From assembly GCF_000003855.2 (NCBI RefSeq), contig NW_003101674.1, positions 1,230,734 to 1,294,733 on the forward strand: DNA of 64,000 bases, written 5' to 3'. How positions within the stretch are numbered: the stretch's first letter is position 1; every line of letters begins with the position of its first letter. The position numbers and the translations under genes were made by a program. This stretch comes from Blastomyces gilchristii SLH14081 (Eukaryota > Ascomycota > Eurotiomycetes > Onygenales > Ajellomycetaceae). Below, piece by piece: positions 47,701 to 59,410 of this stretch. The notes under the pieces are model-generated. The model was not told the DNA's origin and did no database searches. It saw only the letters and a list, made by a program, of their open reading frames with translations.

Positions 47701-49789
47701 ACATTACATTACCCCGTACAAAAATAAAAAAATGACAGTTTTACTTCAATTTTTCCTTTGAGCATGAATCAGCCTATTCTACTGTAACTTTCTAACTATT
47801 GAATGAACTATGTCTCTAACTCTCTATTGTGTAGTTACTCCATAGCATGTAAGTAAACAACTCTCAGTAATTTGATTTCACTTGTGAGAAAAAACAACAG
47901 CTTTAGAGCTCTCTAAAAACAACACTGCTGTGAATATGGTCAGGTTCCGTTTTGAAATAGCTGCAGTGCAGTGAGCAATATTACATACAGTTCTCTATTA
48001 TAACCGTAATGGCTCAGTGTTCTACGGAGCGGAGTATTCATTTCAGTACTCTGTATGATAGATAACATGAGTATGTATCAAATGAATCATCAACAAGTCT
48101 CTGCGGTCTTTTGTATACGCATAGTAGTGCTGACTCTTGTGAACAACTCACTGACTTTTTTTGTGCTCAAATCAATAAGCAGAGGGAAATTAAAGAAAGT
48201 GAATCTGTTTTATATAAATAAAATGAAGAAAAATACATCTACCACTTTTTTAAAAAGTAATATTGAAATAGTGAGTAAATTATTGATCTCTCAAGATTAG
48301 AAATTGATCGATTGAGAAGAAAATTAAAAAATCTGAAAAAATCAAAAATCAAAAAATCAAATTGTAATTAATTTAAAATATAAAATCCGATGAAAACTAA
48401 AATCTGTTCACTTCTCATCTGCATGAATAATTTTTCAGACATACTAAAATACAGATTCACATTCAAGTCAATTCTCATATCTTGATTCTATAGTTTGTTA
48501 GTAGATATTTCTTAGCTAATTTGATTCTTAAATATGACTTTTTGAAGAAAAGCACAGCTTGCTATTATATCAGCTTTCAGTCAGCAAATAGAAGAGCAGA
48601 GTAAGTTACTCTGCAGCTGATCTACTTCAGAGACGTAGATTAACTCCTCTCTTATTAATTGATATCTTTTTCGAATGATTGTTTGCCTGTATCTGTCAAA
48701 CAACCATCCTTGAGAACTTTTGAATGAGAGTAAGCCACCGAGGTTCAGTGCTGATATCTCTTTCTTCATGAAATGCTCAGTTTGAATCTAACATACAGCT
48801 TTCAACTCAATAAGGCAGTTAAAAGTTCCCATTCGAACCTATTCATGAATATTCGCTATAGTTATCCCGCTCTGAAACGCTCAAAATACGGACTCGCAGC
48901 AAGTCACTTCTTGCTTCCGCACACTCTCCCGCTCCCGTCTGGAATCCCGAATTTCAAACCCCTATCACCTCCAATTTTATTACCCGGGATGCAAGGGGCG
49001 CATGTATGTTAGATGTACATGTACACCCTTCCAGTCGGTATCAGTTCCCGGTCTACCTCTGCAAATCTTGTGGGACGGCGGCTGATTAGAGTGCGCTTCT
49101 CGCCGTGTAATCTGGCACTGCCAAGAAGAACAAGGGTTGAGTGAAGAGGGAAGAAATAAAAAAGCGTGAAGAATATCCGGAGAGATTCATCCTGTGTGGG
49201 TTTTTGGTCACGGTAACGAGATCCGGGGGTCATTGACAACCTCCACCCTTTATTTCAATATTCTACCTTCTTGTAGTTTCATATTCTGCCCAAAAAAATA
49301 CACTTATCGCAATGCCGATATGAATAGACCGGCTTACAACTGAGCCAGAAGACATCAGAGAGTTGTTCAATACTAATATTACTGTTGCCAAAACGATAGA
49401 GGTGCAAGTTCTTATTTTTGGTGAGTTGTAAATATCTCATATCTCATCAAAATCTCTTGGGCAAAAATTCGAAATCAAAACCTTGCGTGTGCAAACATCT
49501 AGCTCTTCGATTAGTTAAAGATAAAGATGATGATTTTGCCGAGTAAATAATAATAACATGTTGAATGAACAAGGAAGCGGTGCCGAAGGGGGGTCAGTTT
49601 TGTTCCTCTTAAACAAAAGACCCCAGAATTTAGAGAGATATAGTTACGCAGAGAAGTTACATAGATATGTCATCTCCGGAGAAGCCCGCCCGAAAAATCC
49701 AATCTTAATAGAATAATCTCTAGTTAAGGGTTATTATAGAATCTTGAGGCTGCATGCCTCTCCCCCTGCGATCGGTTTTCTCATTTCCC

Positions 49790-49829
<40 letters not shown>

Positions 49830-51878
49830 CCTCTCCTCTCTCTCTCGCTGTTGGTGTGATGCGACTGAACGAATGAAGGGTGTTAGGGTTTGGCAGCGGG
49901 ATATTATTTTCCTGCCATAGTCATCAGTTCGGAGGAACTGTTTCTCTTCCCTCTGCATGTCACTGCAATGTGTTTCCAACTTCGGCCAACTTCGGGGGAT
50001 GATGAACGAGGTTAAGCAGCCAGGTCAGTCATATGGTTGTCCTCGCCTTGCGGGAAAGGGGCTATAATAGGTTATCCATGAATCATTATTAGATACATAC
50101 AACAAATTTCGTACCGAGTCCATTTTCTGAGGCCCCAGGGTCAAGAACATCTTTCCCGATGCATAATTTCCAACCCCAGTCAAACAGGAACCCAACCGTG
50201 CGCTTGGCAGTACCAGAAACCATGAATCCGGGGAGCAAGCTTTACGTATCCCCTGGCTTGTTTTGACGCATGCTTAAATAAATAATAATGATAATTCAAC
50301 AATTTCTATGGAGCATTTAAAGAGACATGAATATATGTTACTATGCACTTGTAGCAGGTATAGTATACTGTTGAATAAAAATACCTTAATGCACACAAGT
50401 ATGTCTGCAAAGACATTACAAAGCAAAGCTCAAAATGAAAAACTCTGCAAAATTGATTTTATAGTTTATTATTAATAATAATAGAGATTCATTTTTCAAT
50501 ATAAAAGTACTAGCTAACTAAATAGAAGAAGAAAAAAAAGAAATAACTTCTTATTAATTTATATCTTAATTTTTAAAAATAGTTGAAATAATTTAAAAAA
50601 GATTTATAATAATTCTGAATTTAATTTTCAGTTATTTTCTCTTTATATAGAGCTTTATTTTCAATATAAAAGTTAAAATTTTAATATTACAACTATTAAC
50701 TGATTTTATATTTATTATATTTTTTGAAAATTATAATTCTTTAAGTAACCGTAAAAATAGTAGAATATTATAAAGAAATAAATTAATTAAAAGATTAATA
50801 TTATATTCAGACTTCTAATATGTTATTTATTCTTAAAAAATTTCAGTATTATAATCTCACTGTTATAATTATATATAGAAATTAAATTTAAAAAATTAAA
50901 AAATGTAAATTAATTAACAGTAAAATGATTATATAATTAATATTATTAAGTATTTACATTATAATTATTTATAACTCAGAAATAATTTCTTTATATAATT
51001 TGAAAGAATGTACAATCACTGAATAATAATACAGTCACTTCCGAACATACTTACAAATGTAAAGAGATTATAGCAGTCATTAATTAATTTAGTGTAATAT
51101 ATATAAGAAGCTGATGTATATCTGTAATCATACACTGACTCAAGCAACCTTTAAATGACATCTGATAGCATGTTTAAAAACTGATAAGAAGTACAGACTT
51201 CTTCAGAGTGTGATAATTCTATCTATAAAGTGATTTATAGTTATTATATCAGAGTGATTCTAAAATGCTTTAAAAGATAGTATATAAAGAGTAGTAAGTG
51301 AAAGAGTATTCAATTAATACTGCTCTGCTTGTTAAGAGAAAACTTCACACTCAGATGAATATCATGTATGTGAATAGATAAGATATGAGAAAGAAGATAA
51401 GAGTAGTGAATTAGATTTAAAGAAGTCTGCTCTCTACTCAGAAGAATAAAAAGAGATAGTTATTATTGAAATTATATAATAATAATAGAAAACAGAAAAC
51501 AGAAATCATATAATAATATAATAATAAACACTGTATAATCAATGAAAAATCACTGAAATAAACATCTTCTCTAGTTAATATAAATAATATTCTTCTCTGC
51601 TATCTGAACTGAAAGATATACAGAATCTCTTAAAAGATTTACTCAAAGTAGTAAGAAAAATAGCTGAGACTACTGAACTGAAATTGAAGCTCTGTATATA
51701 TATAAGAATTCTAAACAAGATTGAAGCCTTGTATACACAGTGACAGACTGAGACAGAAGTTAGGTAATAATTGATATTCACTGCAGATCAAGTATTCACT
51801 ATAAAGAGCTTCACTAATACAATTATCATTATTAATAAGAATAGAAAAAATCAGGTTATAAATCTGTAGTAAGAAATT
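47701..51878. other. AT-rich region with one less AT-rich island
   Basis: AT-rich from 47.7 kb. A more GC-normal island from about 48.8 to 50.3 kb carries no recognised gene but includes a 36-T tract. From 50.3 to 51.9 kb the DNA is again very AT-rich, CpG-poor and featureless. Confidence 0.5.
49794..49829 (+). repeat. Poly-T tract, 36 bases
   Basis: Uninterrupted T homopolymer flanked by C-rich pyrimidine sequence. Confidence 0.97.
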
Positions 51879-52208
51879 TGTAAGAGGCCTACACTGAATA
51901 AATCAGTATAATATTGATAGATCTTATATAATAAAGAGAAAAATGTTAGAGAAGAAAAGAAAGAGAAAGTGTAGAAATCAGTAATTAAAGTGAATATTTA
52001 TACATGTATGTGATAACATACACAGTGAAGTTTCAGAGTGAAAGAATCTATACATGTTTATAGTGACTGAGAATCAGTGATTGAGAATGGCTGAGAATCA
52101 GAGTATATATATTTAAGAGTGAAGTGAAAGAATCTATGAAGTGAAGTAGAAGAATCTATGAAGTGTAATAAAATAGTCTATATAATTGATCAGGCACAGT
52201 CTGTCACA
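51879..52208 (-). repeat. 3' LTR (330 bp)
   Basis: Starts TGTAAGAGGCCTACACTG and ends CAGTCTGTCACA on the plus strand; the same length as the copy at 57302-57631. This is the more A/T-shifted copy. Confidence 0.95.
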
Positions 52209-52409
52209 TTAGTTCTCTTCTTTCAGAAGCAGTTCTCATCAGTCAAGAACTGCTGTTTTAAATAACACAGAACTCAGAGTTCAGATCAGTTAATTGTAGC
52301 TAACTCATTTCATAAAATATTATCAGCTGTGACTGTGAGATCTCTCATTGAGAATATTCTCAATCTCTTACTCAAGCTTATTATCTTCTTCTATAATGTC
52401 TGATGACTG

Positions 52410-55400
52410 TCAGTCAGAAGTCAGTTGAGAAGAGAATGAATCAGTGACAGTATAGTAAAGTAAGCTTATGTGAAATATATTATAAATCTCTGATAATGTG
52501 TTAAGATAATAATTATAACTATCTAGAACTTCTATCACTTCATATCTGATATGATAGTAATCTAGTATATAAGATAAATGTGTGATTTGTATATTCTTAA
52601 GATTCAATTATATCAGATCTTCTATCTTATATTGTTCAGCAGAGTCTTGATAAACATTGATTTGATTCTTTTAATCTTGTTTCACAGTTATCATAGAGAC
52701 CTCTGCTTAATTACAGACATCTCAGAGCTTTATTACTATATTATCAGTGATCTGAATTGAACTGCAGAAGTTCAGTGTGAACTGTGTGATCTCTAGAAGA
52801 TTCAACATCTTCATGTAATAATTATATGTAAAGAAGAACAGACTTATGTCTGTTGAAATAACATCTCATTCATTAATAGCAATCTTTGTGTGTAGAAGCG
52901 GATCATATCAATCATCTTATAAGTGATTATAGAACTTATAGAGATAGTTCTTTATAATCTGAATTATTCATTCTGATGCATTATCAGTCTCAGAGTGATA
53001 GACAGTTAACAGATAATATATAATCTTGAGAACTTGACAGATTCTTATTCAGAAAGTACTCACAAATTGATGACTCTAATCTGATATTATTAATCTCAGT
53101 AACTCATGTATCTAATAGAATGAACTCTATAAGAAGACTTTAATAACTTGTTCAGTATTCATCTTATTACAAGATTTCAATATTATATCTTTACTTAGTC
53201 AGTTAATAATAATCAGAACATTTCTACAACTCTTACTCTTAGATAGATTAATAGTGAAGTTAATCACTACATCTTATCAGATTCTATCAGAAATATTGAG
53301 TGATTTCAGTAGACCTTTTCTACAGTTCTTTCATGAGATAATGAAAGAACAGTAGTTGCAGTTTCAGATGAAGCATCTGATGCTGTTTAATATCTCAGGT
53401 TAATAGAACTCTTGAGAGATCATTCTATACAGTTATTCATGATCTGAATAATCAGTTATATATAAATCATGTATCTCTTGTATTATTCAGATGTGTAAGA
53501 GTTCAGAGTGAGAGACTTAGCATTATTCATAAAATTATAGAGTATTATTATTATTGATTGAATATTCTGAGATGTCAGTTCTTACATGTAATTCTGAAGA
53601 AAATTAAAGTACTTCTTATCATACTGCTTCAGTAAGTACTTGAAGAAGTTTATCAGTTTGAGCTGCTGTATATCATAGCTCATCTAATATAGATTTGAAA
53701 GAAGTTGAGATATCAGTGACAGTTCTAATCAGAGAAGCATGTATAGTGCTGTGAGCTATTTCATCTTGATCAACTAGTATCTTCAGATTCAAGAGCTGAT
53801 ACTCTCAGTTTATTCAGTGAGTATCTGTTATATCAGATGATATATCTTACTCTTGTTATAAGAGAGTATCTGTCATTGAGTTCTAGCTGTCAGAACAGTA
53901 GTGTATTGTAAAATGAAAGCAGCTTAAGAACTCAGATTATTATATCTGTTATTCAGTGAGTTTACAGATAGTTATAAAGTATTTAAGATTCTTATAATCT
54001 GTGACTATCTTAAATTTAGAGATACTTTGAAGTTCAGAGTTTCATTCTTCTAAATAGTGTACAATCATGAAAAGTTTCTTATCATAGATCTTATAATTGC
54101 ATTCAGTGAAACTCAGTTTCTTAGATATAAAAACACATAATTATAGAATATCTTTCTTATCATATTACAATATCACTTCTTCTATCATATAGTCAGAGAA
54201 ATCAGCTTCAACAACTGTCTTATAATCAGAATTGAATATTATCAGTAGAGAGATATTAATAAACATCTTCTTCATCTATATAAATACAGCTTCAGTGTCT
54301 GCTAATTATTGAAATACTGAGTCTTTCTTAGTGAGTTCTGTAAGTAATCTCATAATATCTGAGAAGTTTTGTATAAATCACTGATAGAAGTTAGTAAATC
54401 TGATGAAGCTTTATACATCTTTCATAGTGTATAGAGTCTCTTATTCAAGAATAGCAGAGATCTTCTCAGAATTCATTTAGATTCTCTTATCAGCTTCTAT
54501 GATGAAATCTAAGTATTTAGTACTCTTGACTTCAAAATCACACTTATCAATATCAGTTGATAGTTTCACTTCTTATAGTTATTATAATACTCTTTATATA
54601 TACTCTTGATATTTCTTTCTGAATTCATCAGTAAAGATGAGAATGTTATCTAGATAAGCAGATATAAATTCATTAAGAAAGTCTTGAAGTGTTCAGTTAA
54701 TATACTTCTGAAATATACTGAGAGTATTAATCAGTTCAAAGAGTGTGACTACTCCATCAAAGAGATATATCATGTTCAGAATACTGTAAGTCACTCATCT
54801 CTTTAGTGATGCAGATCTTATGAAATATGATAATAATATTTAACTTTATAAACTATTGAGCTTGTTCAATGCAAGCTAGAGTTTTATTGATAAGAGATAA
54901 AGAATAACAGTCTTTCTTTATTAATCTGTTCAATTCTTAATAATTCACACAGAACTGAAGTTCTTCACCTGATTTCTTTGTAAAGAGAATAGAGGCTGTA
55001 GCAGAAGAGTTGCTAATACATATAAATTCTTTATTCAACAGATTATTGAGTGTCTTTTAAAGAAGAAGAAGTTCATCTCAGAACATGTTATAAAGAGAGT
55101 CTTATAACAGTTCAAAGTTCTTATCATTCTTTTTCTCTAACTTGATACTGTGATTCACTTCAGAACCTTGTAAGAGAAGTATGTTTATAATATTATCTTA
55201 TCAGAAGACATCTAGATATTCATGATATTATTAAGAGAGTTTTGTACAAGAATCTGTTATTGTAATATAAGATAACTTTTCTAGAGTGTTTTTAATATTA
55301 GTCAGACTGATGAAATAGATTGATATATAATTCTACTGTCAGTGAACTTATCAGTGACTCTGTTAGTGATTTTAATGATGACTTCTTTTTCAGAGTATTT

Positions 55401-56971
55401 TATAAGTGTTGACAGAGATCTGTGTAAGATTCATAGTCTTGTGAATATTATCTTTGTGAATTCTATTATTATTAGAGAATATCAAGCTTCTGTTTTAAGC
55501 ATTCAGTAAGATGCCTTATTTAGATAGTCAGATAAGTTCTAATATAAGATTATAATTGAGATTATTAACTTCATATGTGTAGACATCTTCATATTGATAT
55601 TCTTTCATATCTATGTTTAGTTTTATTATGTAATGAGTACAAACATCTTTCAGATCATCAAATCCTGCAAGAAGTCAGAGTTTTAATAAAGAAATACACT
55701 GAAGATTATGACATCTTATAACTGAAGATTTTATTATTGCATAGTGACATGACATAGATCACTGTCTATCATAGCGTTCATATTATACATGTTATCAATT
55801 ACAGTAGATATAAGAATCATATTCATTGTCATTTTCTCTTTAAATTATTATCATCTGATCTCTTCAAGCTTCTGTTTATGAATTTAAACAGAAGCTAATC
55901 TTTTCTCTGTTTCACTGAGATATTCTTATAGTTATCTTTCAAATCTTTCTTCACTGCAATGTGATTGACATGGACAGATACTGATTCATTCTTTAAGTGA
56001 GAAGGCACATAGGCTGATCAGCAGTTGAAAGTAATGTGTTCTGATTAGTTACAGTTAATACACACTTCACATTGACATCAATTAATGACTTCTTCAGAAG
56101 TGATTTCAGGGACTCAGAAGCCTATTCAAACAGTGAAAACTCTTGCTTATATATAGATATTTGAATTTATTCAGTTCATGACATCTGTATTATTACTGTT
56201 CTTCAGCATGAGTGTATGAGTTGCTGAGATGTAATATCTTCTATCACTGTTCTGTATACTCTTGAGCTTGACAAGACAGTTATTCAATGTTCAGAGCTGT
56301 GTGTAGAAGTCTTTATAAGTCTGATCTTTATCTATACTTACAAGAGCCTGTAAGAGTTTGAAAGTTAATATCTTCTTAAGCATGCTAATCTTCATTCAAT
56401 TCTTTCAAGATTAATCACCTGCTTCTAGAATCTTGATATTGAAGTCAGGAATGAATATTATAAGAGAAGTATTTCTCTGTTAAGCACTCTGTAATCAATC
56501 TAATACTTTCTGTTGCATGGCAGTGTCTTAGAACAGAATATCAAGATGTTTCATAATATTATCAGATGTTCACAACACTGGTTCACATGCTTTCATTTAT
56601 GAATGAAACTTCTATTTCACACGATTCTTCAATTGTTCATTGATATATCAATCTTGATTAATTAATGAATTAATAACATCTTCATCTACACTCAGTTTCA
56701 CAAGCATTTTCATTCTTCATGATGAGTAGATAGTGAGATCAGAAGTATTAAAATATGTGAGAGTATCTAAGCATTCTTTCAGTGCTTTTATATTTGATTC
56801 TGTAGATGTTGAAATTGCATGAATTAATCATTGAATCTCTTTATATTGAAGTTGTTGAGTCATATGCATGTCTGCTATCTGTTACTGTTGTAATTTCAAC
56901 ATTGATTGAAGTCACTGTGATATCATCTCTATGCTCATACTTGAGAGTTCTCTTATATTATCATTAGACAT
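52410..56971 (-). pseudogene. gag-pol relic of the LTR retrotransposon
   Basis: The gag frame opens at ATG 56971 (M-S-N-D-N-I-R-E-L-S-S-M) and stays in frame for 303 codons to a CCHC zinc knuckle, C-x2-C-x4-H-x4-C, at 56021-56062. Stops along it are TAA, TAG and TGA, each one C-to-T change from CAA, CAG or CGA. Pol lies in a different frame. The reverse transcriptase segment preserves FQKYIN, then TLQDFLNEFISAY-L-D-N and ILIFTD; the active site, YLDD in the family, reads YLDN at 54645-54656. The pol C-terminus (VFHISLL-like IFHISLLYYTVTDSFSSQLT) ends at 52410 in the same frame as the RT, 683 codons on. Stop density rules out function. Confidence 0.85.
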
Positions 56972-57301
56972 GATTATATTGTTTTATCAGATGTATGATA
57001 TCTGTGAAATCTGAAGAAGTGTAATTGTATTCTTATATATCTGAGTGTCAGAACTCTCAGGTCTTTCACTGATATTCTCTTATAAGATCTTACTCTCTTT
57101 GTAAGATCTAGTTACAGAGTCAGAGTAACTGATAAGCAAGCTTCTATCTAAGAACTCAGTGTCTGCTTAACTGTTTGACTATTTCTCTATTTCTTACATG
57201 TTATTACATGTTCAGATATCTCCTGATAAATAATTATTTCTAATGAGAAGATGATGTGTGAATAATTATTTCTAATAAGAAGACAATGAATGTTTTTCTA
57301 G

Positions 57302-57631
57302 TGTAAGAGACCTACACTGAATAGATCAGTATAATATTGATAGGTCTTATATAACAAAGAGAAAAATGTTAGAGAAGAAAAGAAAGAGAAAGTGTAGAAA
57401 TTGATGATTGAAGTGAATATTTATACACATATATAATGGCATATGTGATGGAGCTTCAGAGTGGAAGAATCTATACATGTTCATAGCGGCCGAGAATCGG
57501 TGATTGAGAATGGCTGAGAATCAGAGTGTATGTATTCAAGAGTGAAGTGAAAGAATCTATGAAGTGAAGCAGAAGAATCTATGAAGTGTAACAGAATAGT
57601 CTATATAATTGATCGGGCGCAGCCCGTCACA
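57302..57631 (-). repeat. 5' LTR (330 bp)
   Basis: Starts TGTAAGAGACCTACACTG and ends GGGCGCAGCCCGTCACA. It keeps several CpG sites (for example GCGGCC, GGGCGC) that are lost in the other LTR. Confidence 0.95.
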
Positions 57632-57636
57632 AGATT

Positions 57637-58102
57637 GAATATTTAAACAGATAAATAACTATACTGAATCTGAAAATCTTATTATAATTATTCACAATCT
57701 CTTCAGAAGTATATATATCATTCAAGATCACTGTATATAATGAGAATTTAAACATGAAATATATCAAGTCAGACAATCTACTAAAGCTATTAAGCTTTAA
57801 TAATAATTGAAAAAATAATACTGTAATCAGCTGACTAAGTTAGATACAATTATATTATTAAATCAAGTATAAACTTACAGATAGATAGTTAACAGAATTT
57901 TAACAAGTTTTAAGACCTGCTATATTTCTACATGAAAAAATGAAGTTATTATAAATAATTAATAAAAAGATGAATCTTACAGATCTGAAGTGATATTTAT
58001 TCTTATAAATATAAAATAAGTTTTTTAAATGAATCTTATACAACTTTGAGAAAGTAAATATATGAGATAAGTATTATAAATACTTCACTGAGTGTAGATA
58101 AG
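57637..58102. other. AT-rich spacer
   Basis: No gene or repeat recognised; ends with the 8-bp duplication of the adjacent hAT-like element. Confidence 0.5.
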
Positions 58103-58607
58103 TAGACTGACCGTGTGACTGTGTCTGAGACCAGAATCAGAATATTTAATAATCTCATTACTAATTTAACTGATCTCATTACACAGTTTTAATATTAGAT
58201 AGTAGTTTTATACTGTCTCAGTGAGACTTACTGTCTACTCTTATTATATTTTTCAAATGAGATTATGATTTTCACTTCTTAATTTAAATTATTTTTATTG
58301 CTTTAAATGACTTTAAATCTTATTTAAGTGTTATCAAAAAGTGTTACTTTTTAAAAAATTAAAAATAGTCTAAAAAAACCTTAAAATGTCTAAAAATAGT
58401 AACTTTATATCAAGAATAAGACTAAATGAAATTAAATGAAATCACTTTCTTATTTTTTCTAGGTTATAGTCTCATTTTGAGATCTGATATATAGTCACTT
58501 TGCATGTTTTTTTAATGATTAGTCTCAGCGGGATTCACATCAAGAAATGTATGAAATCAGATTAAATAAGATTAAATATGAAATTTATAATCTCAGCAGT
58601 CAGTCTA
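58103..58607 (+). mobile_element. hAT-like MITE, copy 2 (complete, 505 bp)
   Basis: Terminal inverted repeats TAGACTGAC...GTCAGTCTA. It is flanked by a perfect 8-bp direct repeat TAGATAAG at 58095-58102 and 58608-58615, the target-duplication length of hAT transposons. The interior is non-coding and AT-rich with no transposase trace. It aligns end to end with 61046-61550. Confidence 0.88.
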
Positions 58608-58615
58608 TAGATAAG

Positions 58616-59112
58616 TAAGTGATCTTACATTATACTTCACACACTTCAGCTTATACTATCTTATATTAAATGAAGAGCTCTTAATATCTTTCTATTTACA
58701 GATCTTTATTCATGATCTTATATCAGAGTTAAAAGCAGAATGAAAATACTTAAGCTTATAATCAGATATAGTAAAAGAAGCATATAATATTCTTATTATA
58801 TAAGAATAAGTGAGTCAGCTGTAATAGAAAATACTGTAATTAAGTATATCATAACAGAGAATAGATAATCTGTAAGAATACAGATTCATCTCACATTTTT
58901 TATATAGAAGAGTTTCAGTTAACTCTTAATTATTTTCATAAGATTCTTATATAATTATTATATAGATTCATTTCATATCTTTTAATCTGAAGAGTTTCAG
59001 TTAATCTTCAATCATTTTTTCATAATATTCTTATATAACTGTTACATAGATTCATTCTGCAGATAAATCACTTTCTACAAGATTACTCTTATTAAAGAGA
59101 AGCATTTATAAG
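58616..59112. other. AT-rich spacer
   Basis: No supported feature; CpG nearly absent. Confidence 0.5.
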
Positions 59113-59222
59113 CCTCAGTGACTGAATGATTAATACAGCCACCTGGTAGCACCTTGGTGTGGGAAATCAAGGTGTGTGAGTTTGAAACCCGCAGAGAATA
59201 CATTAAATCCGGAACTTAAGCA
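59113..59222 (+). mobile_element. tRNA-derived SINE-like repeat, copy 2
   Basis: A-box-like TGACTGAATGATTAATACAG and B-box-like GTTTGAAACCCGC, with a 7-bp hairpin CACCTTG...CAAGGTG between them, then the tail ATTAAATCCGGAACTTAAGC. This is the less decayed copy of the pair with 42344-42452. Confidence 0.65.
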
Positions 59223-59371
59223 CCTCAGATTTCTAATAAATACAGAGGTGTATAAATTACTTCAATAAAATCACTCTATGTTTCTGAGATAAGAAGTTAT
59301 TATTACATGTATTTAATTATCACTTCTTTATATTTTCTATATTCTTATTATCTTGATATAATCTCAATATC

Positions 59372-59410
59372 TAGACTGATCATGTAACCGTGTCTGAGAT
59401 CAGAATTAAA
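59372..59410 (+). mobile_element. Partial or diverged hAT-like end
   Basis: TAGACTGATCATGTAACCGT followed by GTCTGAGATCAGAATT matches the first 35-40 bases of the 505-bp family with transitions. The DNA beyond diverges, so it may be a truncated copy or the end of a related longer element. Confidence 0.6.

Larger units (their letters stand above)
51879..57631 (-). mobile_element. Complete but inactivated Ty3/gypsy-type LTR retrotransposon
   Basis: A 5753-bp element bounded by two 330-bp direct repeats that begin TGTAAGAG and end GTCACA on the plus strand. Orientation is minus: the 5' LTR is 57302-57631 and the 3' LTR is 51879-52208. A purine tract (minus strand GAAAGAAGAGAAC, 52212-52224) directly precedes the 3' LTR. 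Flanks AAATT (51874-51878) and AGATT (57632-57636) could be a 5-bp target duplication with one transition. The interior holds gag and pol relics in family order. The two LTRs differ at roughly three dozen positions, all transitions with no indel. The element is dead through many stop codons. Confidence 0.93.

Noticed and set aside
49440..49570. Weak tRNA-Val-like string on the minus strand
   Set aside because: An ATTTCGAAT-like T loop and a GCACACGC loop occur, but stems do not pair and spacing is poor.
51575..52760. Short open frames within the AT-rich repeat
   Set aside because: They are fragments of the decayed retrotransposon (including the pol end) or chance AT-rich frames, not genes.
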